A stretch of 64,000 bases of DNA, from positions 3,968,001 to 4,032,000 of the forward strand of contig NC_052393.1 in NCBI RefSeq assembly GCF_009389715.1. The letters are read 5' to 3'. Positions 23,206 to 36,200 of this stretch are shown in pieces. Both the position numbers and the translations under genes were made by a program. The notes beneath the pieces were generated by a model that was not told where the DNA came from, did no database searches, and saw only the letters and a program-made list of their open reading frames with translations. This stretch comes from Phoenix dactylifera. Taxonomy: Eukaryota > Streptophyta > Magnoliopsida > Arecales > Arecaceae. Position 1 is the first letter of the stretch. Each line of letters starts with the position of its first letter.

Positions 23206-26200
23206 ATGGGTATCTTCAGCTCTGTGTTGGGCTTCTTTGGATTTGGATTCGGGCTCGTGGGCGGGATTGTTGTTGGGTACTACCTCTTCATCTACTTTGA
23301 ATCCACCGATGTCCAGGTATAATTTCTGGCATTCTCTCCGGGTGGCTTCAGTAACATTTTTGTTTTCTTGCTCTAATTTATGATTTTGGTGATATACAAT
23401 CTGCGCTTTTTAGGAGATAATTGTTTGTTTGTTTGTTATCTAATTAATCATCTTAAAAGGCAGAGAAGCTTATGAGCAGATTGGGATTGAGTGACACTGA
23501 GTGAGAAAAACGGAAAAAAAAGATTTTTATAATTATAATGAGGGGAATTGCTCTCTTGCTTTTTCTTTAACAGTTTCCACTTTGAGTTAGATCTAAAGTT
23601 AGGACACAAAAGTTTATTTGGATGTATGTTTTATGGTGAATGCTTGATGCGGTAGTACACTACCAGACCGCATGGTGTTTGGTTTTTATACTGCTGTCCA
23701 AACTAGTTCTGGTCCTTGTTTTCCCCTGGTAAAAGATTCATTGCTATTTTAATTCCATTATTACTTCGATATTTTCATTCCATTAGTTGGCTAAACCAGA
23801 CATGTTTACCATTTCCAATGATGATTGGGTCAGGATCCTAAAATTTCACCACTTGTCGAACAAGATCAAAAAACTTTGGAGCGCATGTTTCCTGAGATTC
23901 CTCTCTGGGTGAAAAACCCAGACTTTGACCGGGTATGGAGATGCTATGGCTATAAACTTGAACTAATATTCAGGGACAACAGATTGTTGGAATCACCAAT
24001 TACTTATCTGGTTTGTTTTTCCTTGTAGATTGATTGGCTAAACAAGTTTCTAGAGTATATGTGGCCTTATCTGGATAAGGTGTGTATATCATTGAAATGT
24101 TTCTGCAAACTTTTAATCATGCGGAGTGTCTACAGGTGGCCTTTTCCATTCACTGCTCATCTATGTGTGTCCTCCTGCAGGCAATCTGCAAAACTGCAAA
24201 GGAAATCACAAAGCCAATTATTGCTGAGAATACTGCAAAGTATAAAATTGACTCCCTTGAATTTGAAACCCTCACTTTAGGTTCCTTACCACCAACTTTT
24301 CATGGTCAGTATTTTCTCAGTGTCTCCTATCTCAGCTTCTTTGTATAGTTATGTGAAGACAAAATGGCTTTCTGACATTCTCGCAAATACTAAATTTCTA
24401 ATTTTTTTGCTAGGAATGAAGGCATACACTACAGATGAGAAGGAATTGATTATGGAACCATCATTCAAATGGGCTGGAAATCCTAATGTCACTGTTGTGG
24501 TCAAGGCATTTGGACTAAAAGCAACCATACAGGTTTGACTTGTTCTCATGTTTCGTGAGTAAATAAATTCAGTGTTTGAACTTTGAATATTTCATAAAGG
24601 ACCTGTATACTAAGAACAGATGTCAGTGCCTATAAGTTTCTGAAGTTGCAAGTTACAAGCATACTGATTTATTTCTGTTTAAGATTTTTAGGTGTTAGAT
24701 TTGCAAGTTTTTGCTGTACCACGTATTACATTGAAGCCACTGGTCCCTAGCTTTCCTTGTTTTGCTAATATCCTCGTGTCTCTCATGGAGAAGGTGCGTG
24801 AGAAGGGTAGAATAATTTTAATGATTCTGACATCTTCCTGTGTACTGTTTCAGCATTTCATTCTATTTGTTTATTTATTTTTTATCCATGCTCTTTGTTT
24901 TGGCAGCCACATGTTGACTTTGGACTAAAACTTCTGGGAGCAGATGTTATGGCAATTCCTGGTCTTTACAGATTTGTTCAGGTGCTTTCCTTTTTCGTAT
25001 TTCATCGTCGTTGCATTGCATTGTAATCTGAGGTCAATCTTTGGTTATCTGAGCTCACATTATCACTTTGTGGTGGTTGATCTTGAAATCAACCTCAATA
25101 TCATGATTGTGGTAGCAATACCTTTCTATTTAGCTACACCGTAAAATGGAATACCAGCTCTTTTACATCTGACTGCCTGCCCTGTTTATATACATAGTTG
25201 GAAACCTGGAATTCTATATACAATGTGATAGCAGCTACAAGTCTTTTGTTTTAGGTGAAGATATCTTCATATTGTATGTGAGAAAATGCTGTCACTGAGA
25301 ACTGCAATTAGGTTTCTCCTCGGCGAATAACTAAAGGATTTTATGTTATCCTATTTTATTGAGAGGCAACTTGTTTCCTATGACGGTCACCTTAGATGAC
25401 AAATTTCTAGACCCATTTTGTATTTTAGACTTTGATGCTTTACAGAAACGAGTTACCTTCTTTAAAATGCCAGTTTTATTTAGTCTTAGCATGCGCTGTG
25501 CAGAAGAATAATATGTCAGTGATGTCATCTTGGGAATCTGTTTATGATTTCTTTGACTAAAGTTCGTAAGAAAAATATTCAAGCAAATAGTTACAACTTA
25601 TTGACCTTCCGAAATATGTATATATGCTTCTCTTTCTAATGTCTAACGTTCTCACATGGGTTCATCTGCAGGAGACTATCAAGACTCAGGTTGCAAATAT
25701 GTATCTATGGCCTAAAGCACTACAAGTGCCAATTATGGATCCTTCAAAGTAATTTCATATATGAATTTTTTGACTTTCGAAAGCCATTTTGATATGACAA
25801 CTGCTACTGAGTATCTCCAGTGTGGATCTTTCAGAGCCTTCAAGAAGCCTGTTGGAATTCTACATGTGACTGTCGTTCGTGCGTATAAGCTGAAAAAGAA
25901 AGACCTTCTGGGCAAATCAGACCCATACGTGAAACTAAAGCTTTCAGGTGATAATCTTCCATCAAAGAAAACAACTGTGAAGCGCAATAACCTTAATCCT
26001 GAATGGAATGAAGAATTCAAGCTGGTCATTAGAGATCCAGAATCTCAAGTTTTGGACCTTAGTATTTATGACTGGGAACAGGCATTCCTTCTCTTTTTGC
26101 CATGATTCATTTTCTTTGATTTTATCCTTCTACAATCTCCTGTAATCATGTAATTTTTTTCTGCAGGTTGGCAAACATGAAAGAATGGGTATGAACACTA

Positions 26201-29200
26201 TACCATTAAGAGACCTTACTGCTGATGAGACAAAATCTTTAACACTTGACTTGCTCAAGAATATGGATCCTAATGACACTCAAAATGATAAGTCACGTGG
26301 ACAGATGGTTGTAGAAGTAACATATAAACCTTTTAAGGAAGCGGATTCTGCAAATAATATCGGTGAGGATTCGAATGTAATCGAAAAAGCCCCTGAGGGT
26401 ACTCCGGCAGGTGGTGGCTTGCTTGTGGTTATCGTTCATGAAGCTCAAGATCTCGAGGGAAAGCACCACACAAATCCTTATGTGCGGATCCTTTTCAGAG
26501 GAGAGGAGAAGAAAACCAAGGTACCATGAGCTGCATTTATTATTTAAGAATATTTGGCTTAAGTCTGTTAATTATCAAGCTTTGAAATTCATTCAGTGGT
26601 TTTGTTATTTATTCATGGGATGAACTTTAATGGATGCAGCATATTAAGAAAAACAGAGACCCAAGATGGGCGGAGGAGTTTCAGTTTATGTGTGAGGAAC
26701 CACCCACTAATGATAAGATGCATGTGGAGGTTCTTAGTAAGGCACCGAGTATCGGCATACACTCCAAGGTACAGGCACTTATATGATTTTCACATTCGAA
26801 GACAAATCACTTTCTTATATTAAAGTCTATCATGGATTTGGTTTGTTTTCTTTAAAACTCTTCAGTGAAATTGCATTCTGCTCATTACTCATTGATATCT
26901 ATTTGTTTCCCATGGGCAGACTTTTTCTATGAAATCTCTTTGTTATATTAGGGACTCTACCATGGCATTGTTGGCCATTGCTTAAGTTTTATTTAGCTGG
27001 GTGATTAACGCAGAGTAGTTTGGAACAAAAGCAACTGATGAGCTATCTATACTTGTGTATCTAGGCTCCTTAATCTCACGAGTTAGTTCTAGGGTGCAGG
27101 TGGTATTGGCAGTCTTGACCAACCTGAATTTAACCTGGTAAAGCTATCATCCAACCCAGAAAGCTGGTCCAGGATCCAGGCCTGGGTCTGGACTGGATCT
27201 TGAGACCAGGTTGGGTCCATGTCTAGTAGATCTTGACTCAGGCTGGATGAGCAATGTCAAGCATTAACAAGATTGTGAGTGTTCCAGTCTTCAGACAGCA
27301 GCTGCTGAATCACTCAGTTTCAAACATGGGGATGGAAGCCAGGACAAATTTGTGAAGTGGCCTTTAAATGGGATGAGGTTGACTAAACATATATCACAAA
27401 TATGCTATAGATGATGCAATTATATAAAGTTGTTAAGTGTATTAAAAATTCAATGACCATGGAAATATTTATTTCAAGATTCAAAATAAGTCTACCACAG
27501 ATGAAGCCGGTTTGCCATTTTCTTTTGGTGATCAAGAACTTAATTCTTAGCCACATAAAGATGGTGCGGGAGTGGAATCAGGTGCAAGAGCAGGGCAGTG
27601 AGGCTTTTGAAAAATCAAGTATAAAACAACAGGAAGGAAAAATCATGAAGTATATAGATGCACCTAGAAGGTAATATCAGATACTACATAATTAGCAGAA
27701 TCTACCTATTTGGTTTTTAAATTATAAAGGAAGAGATAAAAATTTGATTTTATGCATCTTATTGATGCGAACTTCGATTTTGATATAATAGTGGTTAGAA
27801 ACAAAGTAAAATTTGAATTAAGGCAGAGTGGGGGGGGGGGGGGGGGGGGGTAATTAAAAGTTGAAAACTATCGAAATTTAGTGATGAGAAATTATAAGAG
27901 TTATCTTGATAGCTAAGAGGGCGGACTCTGGCACAATGGTAAGTTTGCTCCATTTTAACTTGAGTGTCACAGGTTTGAAATATAGAAACAATCTCTGCAC
28001 ATGTGGGGTAAGACTGTATACATCCGACCCTTTCCAAACCTTGCAGCGATGGGAGCCTTGTGCACTAGGATGCTTGATCTTGATTGACTAAAGCCACATT
28101 ATGCCTTCTCTAATATGATACTTGTATCTAGTGCTTGATTATTTGGACTTCTGTTACCATAGCCTTTTCCATAACTGAATGATGATGAATATCTTGACAG
28201 CCAACCCTACTAACTTAGACTAACAATTCTCATTCAACAACACATGTATTCTTTTTTCAGTTGCCTGCATAATCTTAAGATATATGTTATGTATTTCGTA
28301 ATGTGCAAATTAATTCCTTGGGTGCCCCAAGGTTTAAAGAATGTCAAAGACAGCTGGTGTTGGTCTTTTCCAGAAACAATATACCATATTGTGCTGCATA
28401 ATGGCATGAACTGACATTGAAACAAGTAGATGTGCTTGTCAATTTTTAATCTAGACTACTAGTTTAAGTAAATAAAATATGGTTGAACATTTAAACCACA
28501 TGTTTATCTAATCTAGTCAAACATTACATCCAAAATCATCTATGAAATGCATATTGGTGTTGATAAGCATAAATGAAAACATATAATACATCAAGCGAAC
28601 AAATAAACCTGGAAGCTGACATTGACTTATGTATAGCCTGTACTAGGAACATGAAATTTAATGTTTAAGCCACTGACCTACATAAGGTCGTTATTGTAAC
28701 AACAGTACACAGTGGTCTCATACTTAGTCAGTTCATGACAGGAGATTTCGTATGCGTCCATGCATGCTGCAAATTAGTTGTAAATGCCACCTGTAATTAT
28801 TTGAAGACTAAATTGTATTAAAAATATTTGAAATATCCTTTTATGAGGATGTATCACAAAGAATAATAATGATGGTTATATCTGTTAGTGAAGTCACCAT
28901 GATTGACTTAATTGATTATCTACATATGTATATCATAATGATATAGCTTGTTCATCTAGTAATTTGATGTTTTACAAATAAGACAATTTTCACTCAACAT
29001 CACTTGTATCCTTGGTTCAAAATGTCAATCATAATCTGTAAAATCCATGGATTTGTGATGTTGCAAATGTACCATCCATTCAAAATGAGCAGATGAAGTA
29101 TGGACTTTTTATGCGTGTAAATAACAACATTTGTTTCCCGAGTAATCGATTCTTCTTAACCTTGCAGAGAAGCCTTTTCTTGTAACACTATTATAATGAG

Positions 29201-29478
29201 CTGTTACAACATACATTGCATGACTTACGACTCCTTGCAAACCTCAGGTTGCTGGATTATGCTTGCTTGCTATGGTTAAAATATGATTTAAAATTATGCT
29301 ACTTGGTACTTGCAAACTTTTACATTCATATGTTTTCTTTTGCATGCAGGAAGTTCTAGGGTATGTCATCATCAGCCTTGCAGATGTTGTAAGCAACAAA
29401 CGAATCAATGAAAAGTATCATCTAATAGACTCCAAAAATGGCCGTATTCAAATTGAGTTGCAGTGGAGAACTTCTTAG
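23206..29478 (+). CDS. SYT2: Plant synaptotagmin, SYT2-like (anchor, SMP, C2A, C2B), 12 exons
   Basis: An extended-synaptotagmin-type tether at ER-plasma membrane contacts that can move lipids through its SMP domain. Exons: 23206-23316, 23834-23932, 24029-24079, 24181-24304, 24414-24532, 24692-24793, 24907-24981, 25672-25748, 25835-26081, 26167-26520, 26640-26768, 29350-29478. They total 1617 nt and 538 residues, the normal length. Seen: N-terminal hydrophobic anchor rich in Gly/Phe (about 7-30), SMP (about 67-248, with DFDRIDWLNKFLEYMWPYLD), C2A (about 257-360) and C2B (about 417-520). C2A keeps acidic residues D276, D282 and D332; C2B has GKHHTNPYVR, lacking the usual loop aspartate. Intron 9 starts GC, not GT; all other borders are GT-AG. 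The 2.6-kb intron 11 holds a SINE and a 21-G run. SYT2 is chosen over SYT1 or SYT3 from remembered family features such as FIYF.STDV and VVSN.RIN.KYHLID; orthology is not proven. Confidence 0.94.
27830..27850. repeat. 21-nt guanine homopolymer in synaptotagmin intron 11
   Basis: Unbroken run of 21 G on the coding strand, about 90 bases upstream of a SINE. Such a run can form quadruplexes and is prone to length change. The exact length in the assembly may be unreliable. Confidence 0.9.
27911..28076 (+). mobile_element. Au-type tRNA-derived SINE in synaptotagmin intron 11
   Basis: The element has an A-box-like TGGCACAATGG near its 5' end and a decayed B box (AGGTTTGAAAT) about 40 bases later. 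The body contains GTGGGGTAAGACTGTATACAT, closely resembling the consensus of the plant Au SINE family, followed by GGGAGCCTTGTGCACT. ATCTTGAT precedes (27903-27910) and follows (28077-28084), a possible short target-site duplication. It lies in gene orientation. This is a tRNA-derived retroposon, not a tRNA gene. Confidence 0.75.
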
Positions 29479-29753
29479 AGCTTCCTAGTTAAGCAAGGCA
29501 AGCAAGGAATTACTATTTTCCGAAAAAGGGGCATTTTTATGTTTTTTCCCCAGTTTGTCATGTATTGCATGCTACAATAATTGGAAGGTGAATCCCTGTA
29601 TATTTTTCAAACTGTTTTCGTTGTTTCCTTGTCGTTTTCTTTTTTCCTTAAAGGCAAGGTGCTGGTGTCGAAGATTTTCGTGATTCTTCTTCTGGTGGGT
29701 TCTTTATTTTTGCATAAATGATACTTGCCATCTGAAGGATTATAAATATGGTG

Positions 29754-30349
29754 CTTTTTTTTTTTTTTGCTAAGACGGGTGGAGCATACCAGACGAGTAC
29801 GGATGTACCCAATAAAATTAAAAAATAAAATACTTCGAAGTGTCAGGGACAACTTCCCATCACCAGTTCACAAGGTACTACCGAAGTGATTGGTTACATT
29901 AGTAGCTATCCAATTTACAACCCCATTAGTTTCATAGAACACGCTTGGCTTGAAAGGTTCTTCCATCTCTCACCATTGCCCAGATATCTTAGAGCAAAGG
30001 GTGGACACAACTATTACTCTTTAGGCCCCTCCGGATCCAACTTATGATAGTAGCCGAGTCTTCCTCCAGGACGATAGAACTAGCCCATAAAACACACTGA
30101 ATGTGACAAAGGTCTGCCCAAACGGTCCATAGCTCCGCACTCGGAACCGATATGTCGAAGAGTTGATTGCCCCTGCAGCCATGACCCTGATAGATGGGTT
30201 CTGAATAATAAAATTCGTACCTCCGCTTGTACCTCCGTCCGAGAGAGATCCGTCGAAATTGATCTTGAGGAAACTCCGGAGGGGGGAGGGAGGGGCTCCA
30301 GGTGAAAAACACCATACGGGATGCTGCCAAAGCAGAATGAAAACCCAAG
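29754..30349 (-). mobile_element. 5'-truncated LINE with RNase H-like domain
   Basis: A 596-bp insertion flanked by TATAAATATGGTG at 29741-29753 and again at 30350-30362, a perfect 13-bp target-site duplication. The + strand begins with a T run (about 29755-29769), the reversed poly(A) tail. The minus strand encodes a broken RNase H-like domain: FLKINFDGSLSDGG near 30270, GTNFIIQNPSIRVMAAGA following, and in another frame ASSIVLEEDSATIISWIRRG near 30060. These are typical of the C-terminal end of plant LINE pol proteins. 5' truncation, long TSD and A tail are the signs of target-primed reverse transcription. It sits about 275 bp past the synaptotagmin stop. Confidence 0.88.
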
Positions 30350-30362
30350 TATAAATATGGTG

Positions 30363-33290
30363 TTTGAACAAGTTGTTAGGCTATAGATAGTTGTTGAGAA
30401 ATAGAAAATAATTTCTAATAGGAGGATTTTTTACGTATATACCTTTCTAAATATTTAAAATTGCTCGAATATTCTCTCAAATTTGATATTTGCATGCATA
30501 CCCATATATAACATAGTTTTAGCATGAATATCCTTCTCTCTCTCTTTCTCGCATATGTATCTATTCCATCTAATGCTATAAGTTTAAAATTGAAATAACT
30601 GAAGTATTTTTGAGGGGTAAACTTAAAAAAAAAAGAAGGTTATACATAAAAATAGTAATTTGGTGACGGTATTTACGTAAATTTAAATATTGATAAAGAT
30701 ATTCATGCAAAAAATTTCTCTCGAATATATATATATATATATATATATAGCCTAAAAAATTCTGATCTAATTCTTTTCTCCATGGCTAAATTCTCATCGT
30801 AAGCATTAAATAGAGAACAACTATGTGAACCAAGTGAGATTCTTGTGGGCGGCCCGATTGAGACTGCAATTCATATATAAGCAGCAGTTGAACAGAAAAA
30901 ATTTAATAAACTTCCAAAAATATTCATGCGCATCTAATGTGAATTACCGCTATATTAAAAAAAATATTCTAGAAAGACCCATTAATATATTACCAACTTC
31001 CAAAAATAAAAAAATAATTTTATATTATTATTAATTTTTTAATTTAAATATTTATACTTTTTAACGATGTTAGCAATATTGTTAAATGAAGACTATTTAT
31101 ATAAAAATAAAATTCGATGAAGGTATACATGTAAATATTAATTTTGAGAGGATATTCACATAAATTTGAATGTTTAGGAGAGTATTCATGCAAAAAATTC
31201 TAAAATTATTTTGAGTTTGGATTGGACCTTGACCTAGCTAGCAGTTTAAATTATTAAAAACAAAAAGATAATGGTAGATTATAAGATTCTAAGCAAAGTG
31301 GATCAACTTATTGTTTCTCAAAAAAAAAAAAAAAAAAAACTATGATCAATTTATTGGCTTAGAGATGATCTAGGAGGTTATCTGCTGTGGCTTTAAAATG
31401 AGCTGGAGACAATAAGAGAAATTTGCTCTCTTAGAAGCCTTGATTATTACCAGCTGGGATCGATGCTGGCATTGCTGGAGGAAATTAGAAAAAATTCAGC
31501 ACATCCCTTATAATCAAGGCTGTCCTTGGGAATTCATATCAGCTGACTTACATGCAAGTGACTACTTTCCGAAGTTGGATTATTTTCGATCACCAAGCAA
31601 AAACCAGACTACTCAAATGGTGGTTTAGAAAACACTATACATATTTACAAAGATGATTTATAGAAGGATTTGTCAAACTGAAAACTGTGGCCATGACAGC
31701 TCTACTTCTTGACTACTTCTGGTGGCCATGACCCTATTGGCTTAATCATAGATTTTGTTCATCGGGATCTTGTATTTATTGCTAATGACAACAAGATTAC
31801 ATGACATTGAAAGAAAGACCTTAAAGAGGAGCATAAGAATCTTGATATTGTAAGTCTGGTTGCTGTAACTTGTTTCAAAGTGATATTCTTCTTATGCTAT
31901 TAGGTGACTCATGATATCGAGTTCAATATTCTTTATAAGTAACTCTTGATAGAACAAAGAGGGGCAAAAAAAGATGATAGCTTCAAGCTCTACCATGAGA
32001 CAGATTTATACTGCGTTCGAGCAGATGAAGCAATTCAATTTGTATAGAAGACATAAGTTAATTCTATCAATGAAAAGAAATAAGTGATTTACAGACATAT
32101 CAATTAGACTTAACTTAAAAGGTTGTTGGAAACTTTTTGGATAAGAAAGTCAGCTAAATTGTGTTCAATTTCAAATAATTTTGCGCCTCAGCACAAATAA
32201 ATTATACTTCAAAAATTTTCTGATGAACTGCTTTCTACTCTGTTTAAAGCATCCTTTTCTATTAATTTTTTTTGCATGAATACCCACCTAAATATTCAAA
32301 TTTATATAAATATCCTCTAAAAGATATTATATGTTTATCAAACTCTATTTTTGCATAAATACCTTCTATGAAAATCTCACTTAGTTTCTATAGCTATTTA
32401 ATGCTTGACTTTTATTTTATGTTTGAAGAGAATCTTACCATGGAAAAAAGAATTAAATTAAACCTTTTTACAAACAATATATTTTTTTACAAAAAATTCT
32501 TTGCATTGATACTCTTATAAAATTACTATTTGTATGTATATTTATTTTTTTTTGCACGTTTATCCATCCAAAATATTTCAGTTATTTAAATTTTAAACTT
32601 AATAAGTATATATGCAATATAGCTATTTAATGCTTGACTTTTATTTTATGTTTGAAGAGAATCTTACCATGGAAAAAAGAATTAAATTAAACCTTTTTAC
32701 AAACAATATATTTTTTTACAAAAAATTCTTTGCATTGATACTCTTATAAACTTACTATTTGTATGCATATTTATTTTTTTTTGCACGTTTATCCATCCAA
32801 AATATTTCAGTTATTTAAATTTTAAACTTAATAAGTATATATGCAAAAAAAATATCAATACAGAAAACTTATTTTATATGGATATATATGCAAATATTAA
32901 ATTTCATAAAAACTTATTTAAATTTAAATATTTGGAAAGATATACACATAAGAAATCCAAAAATTTAAATCTCCCTTTGACTCGAGCGGGTTAAGGTATG
33001 GGAACAAGCTGTGATACATGCATCTTCCATGGGCATCCGGCACGCACTAATGGTATGGCAGTCTCGACTTTTAAAGCAAACACTAGAATTACTTAAATAC
33101 CCTCACTTCAGCCACAAATATCTGCCTCGGTCCGGTTCTTTCCCTCCGAAGCCACCCTGGGGGGCACCGCCCTCGCCAAGAAGAGATCGATGCCTTCGAT
33201 TCTGTCCCCGGAATGCGCCGCACCGTTCTCGCCTCGCCGAGAAGCGGCAGCTCCGATCGATCCCTGAGGAGAATAGCGGGTTTCTCCTTC
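30363..33290. other. Very AT-rich gene-free interval with local repeats
   Basis: Extremely AT-rich DNA with a (TA)n tract at about 30726-30749, a 21-A run near 31320-31340, and many diverged copies of a short phrase resembling ATTCATGCAAAAA in either orientation. A 229-bp tandem duplication (32392-32846) is listed separately. From about 33000 composition becomes GC-rich, leading into the RAD17-like relic. No intact gene was seen. Confidence 0.5.
32392..32846. repeat. 229-bp tandem duplication
   Basis: Unit 1 (32392-32620) and unit 2 (32621-32846) both start AGCTATTTAATGCTTGACTT and match nearly base for base, with rare differences such as ATGTATAT versus ATGCATAT. High similarity in a non-coding AT-rich stretch indicates a recent tandem duplication. 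Confidence 0.92.
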
Positions 33291-33291
33291 G

Positions 33292-36200
33292 ATGGGGAAG
33301 CGGAAGCCCGTGGCGGTGCTCTCCTCCTCGGAGGAGGAGGGCGAGGGGCGAGGCGGCTCGGCGACTGGACGCCATGGATAGAGGCCTCGAGGTGGGAATT
33401 CCAAGAAAGATCGCGTCTTGAGCAAGGAATCTCAAGAACTAGAGGTAGTAAGAGATTTCTGGATCTTTAAACCACTCTTCTTTCTATATCTGCTCGTTTC
33501 TTTACCCAAAGTTTGGATTTTTTGAACGTAAAAGAGTCTTCTTGGGAGGGTTTAGTAACCAATATCCATTGCCGTTGTCCGTACTCTTTCTTTTAGAAAT
33601 AAAATCTTGACTTATTTTTTTTTAAAATGCTTTTCTCTTTTTTGTGAATGGTTAGGGGATTCTTTCTTTAGTAAATTTCTTCGCGATATTTTAAGAGGAG
33701 GAAGATAGAGATGGAAATCTGTTAGGATTGAGCACAATGTGTGACATATAAACCGAAAAGAATGCTTTCGAGGTGGACGTTATTTTCTCACACTGATGAT
33801 GGACTGTATGGAGCATTGGAGAATTTTCTTTGGAGAGTTTGAGATCTTGTCTCTGTCTCAGACTCTGAAAAATAGCTGACAATCTGGAGTGGATAATAGG
33901 AAGCTGGAAATAGGATATTGGTGTTGTGAGAACGTCAAATGAGGTGAACGACTTCAGCGCTTGATGAATGAATTCATGAACTTAGCATATCCTGTGTTCA
34001 TTAAAGAAAGACCATTAGGGCATTAAAGTGGTTCACAGATGTAATAGGATTGCCATAGAAATACTGTTGAACGTAGTTGTCTGTTTTGAACGGCAGTCTG
34101 TGTAATGTGCCACAGGAGCTTAAAACCTGCAAACTCTTATGCACAAGGTATGAGAGCCTGTTGTAGAATGATGATCTACGAGGTTATGTGCTCAAAAAAT
34201 TTTAGTTTAAGCATAAAAAGTTCCCTATGAATATCAAGGTTTTTAATGATTGCTTATGTGTTGATTCAATCAAAATGAACAGACTGAGAAAACATTAGCC
34301 ATTTCTGTTGTAATAGATTCAAGAAAGAAAATCTTTCTAGGTGGCATCATTATTGTGTTTCAATGTATAATTGTGTTTCCTGCTCTCTGTGATGCTCTGT
34401 CTCTGAAATTTGCTGATGGCCGTTGTCATCAATTATCTCATCTATCTTAAGTAGGTAAGGACTTTTTTTCTAAAAAATAACAAAAATATTACTAGAACAA
34501 CAGAGGAGTCTCAGATATGTTCTCTCAAACAAGTATGAAGCATAGCATAAGGCCTTGATAGAGCCATACCATTCAACCCAACAAGCTTGAGGAAGTTCAC
34601 CACGAAAACAGGGGGAAAAAAATTAGGGAAAAATGTTTATTTAATAATTTGGATTACCTTATAATGCATAAATAATGCTTTTGCAGGATTTTGTGGAAGA
34701 CCAAACATTTAAAGCACTCTGAGCCAGAACTTTTGCAGGATATTTTGGAAGATTTAAAACTTTAAAGCACTCTAAGCTATGGCTTTTGCAGGATTTTACA
34801 GAAGACTTGATGTTAAAGCAATTTGAATCATTAACTCAGATAAACAAATTCATTACCACGTATGAACAAATTAACTATTAAAGAAAACAAATATTTTCTA
34901 TCTTATCATGAGTTGTTATGTTCTTCATAAACTGTCAAATGAATTCTTCTGGTAAATTCAACAATTAAGAAACTGTGTCTTGTTGGACTTTCCTACAGCA
35001 TGTGTAATCATATGAGAATGGAGTCAGATTTTAGATTACGGTCATGAAGTGTAGGTTTTAACTTAATACCGATATAGACTTCTAAAATTGAATCAAATAT
35101 GAATTGTACTAATGTTCCATATTATTAATTTTTTTTTTTAAAAAAATGTACTCTAATCATAGCCTTAAAACTATACACAACTAGAGAGAGAAATGATCTA
35201 AAATCTAGAAGACAAAAAATTAGTTGCTACAGCATCAAGATTCTCATTATTTATGGTTATGTAATACAATTTTAAGTCCTAGGGAGGTGCTGGCTGATGG
35301 ATCTTTTGTTAGGAAGAGAAAAGAGATAACTAGGGTTCAATTTGAGCACTTATACTTTAAGCCCCCAATGATGGAAAAATAATTTTGATATAATGGTCCA
35401 TAAGTCTACTTTAATGAATTGCATCTGATGATCATTCCACCTTAAACTCGTATGGTACCAAATGATGAACCTGTACCCAAATTTCCTATCTTGGTTGATG
35501 TGAGAGTGTTTCAAGATCCCATGCTCTCCCTCTAGATTTGTATTTAATCAACATCCACAAGTGTCCCCGACATAAAAAGACAAATAAGTGAGAAAAAATA
35601 TAATAACTTTCCAAGCAAGAGAAACAAAATTCTCTAATATTAGCTGATCTCTGCATCACTTTGCACTATATGTAATTAAATCACATAAACTGATACTGAA
35701 GGTTTGTGATTTAGTGGCAGCTAAATTATTTGATTGGCACTAAAGTGGTAATAATAAAGTAGAAATATGTTGGTCATTCTTAATTGCCAACTAATCATGA
35801 GAAAGTAATTGTATCCTTTCGGAGGTTGATATTCTACAGGCCATTTTTGTGCATCATTTGTAATTAAATATTTCATATTTTCTTAATTCTTGGATTATAT
35901 TTTTGTATACATTGGTTTCATTTTCTACTCTATTTGCTTGCATTAATCTGAAGCTTTTGTATCTGTTGCTTTGTTAAAGGCTAAATTTGATTTGCTTTTG
36001 GAAGATTTTTTGCGAACGCCTCCATGAATATAGGATAGCACGAGGTATGTTTTCATTTAAACTTTTAAATTTCTGAATCTGGAACTGAGTGCACTTTTCT
36101 CTTCTATGCATTGAGATCTGGTTTATTTTTCGTGCCTAGAGTGATAACTAATGGTTGGTAATTCTTTAGGAAGAATTCTACATATCTGCTGCTGCTTAAC

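Noticed and set aside
27917..27990. tRNA-like A and B boxes suggesting a tRNA gene
   Set aside because: No cloverleaf can be drawn, the B box is decayed and the downstream text matches the Au SINE body; it is a SINE.
33011..33470. Separate small genes in the GC-rich patch
   Set aside because: The competing frames are Arg/Gly/Pro-rich noise; the only frame with family resemblance is the RAD17-like one starting at 33292.
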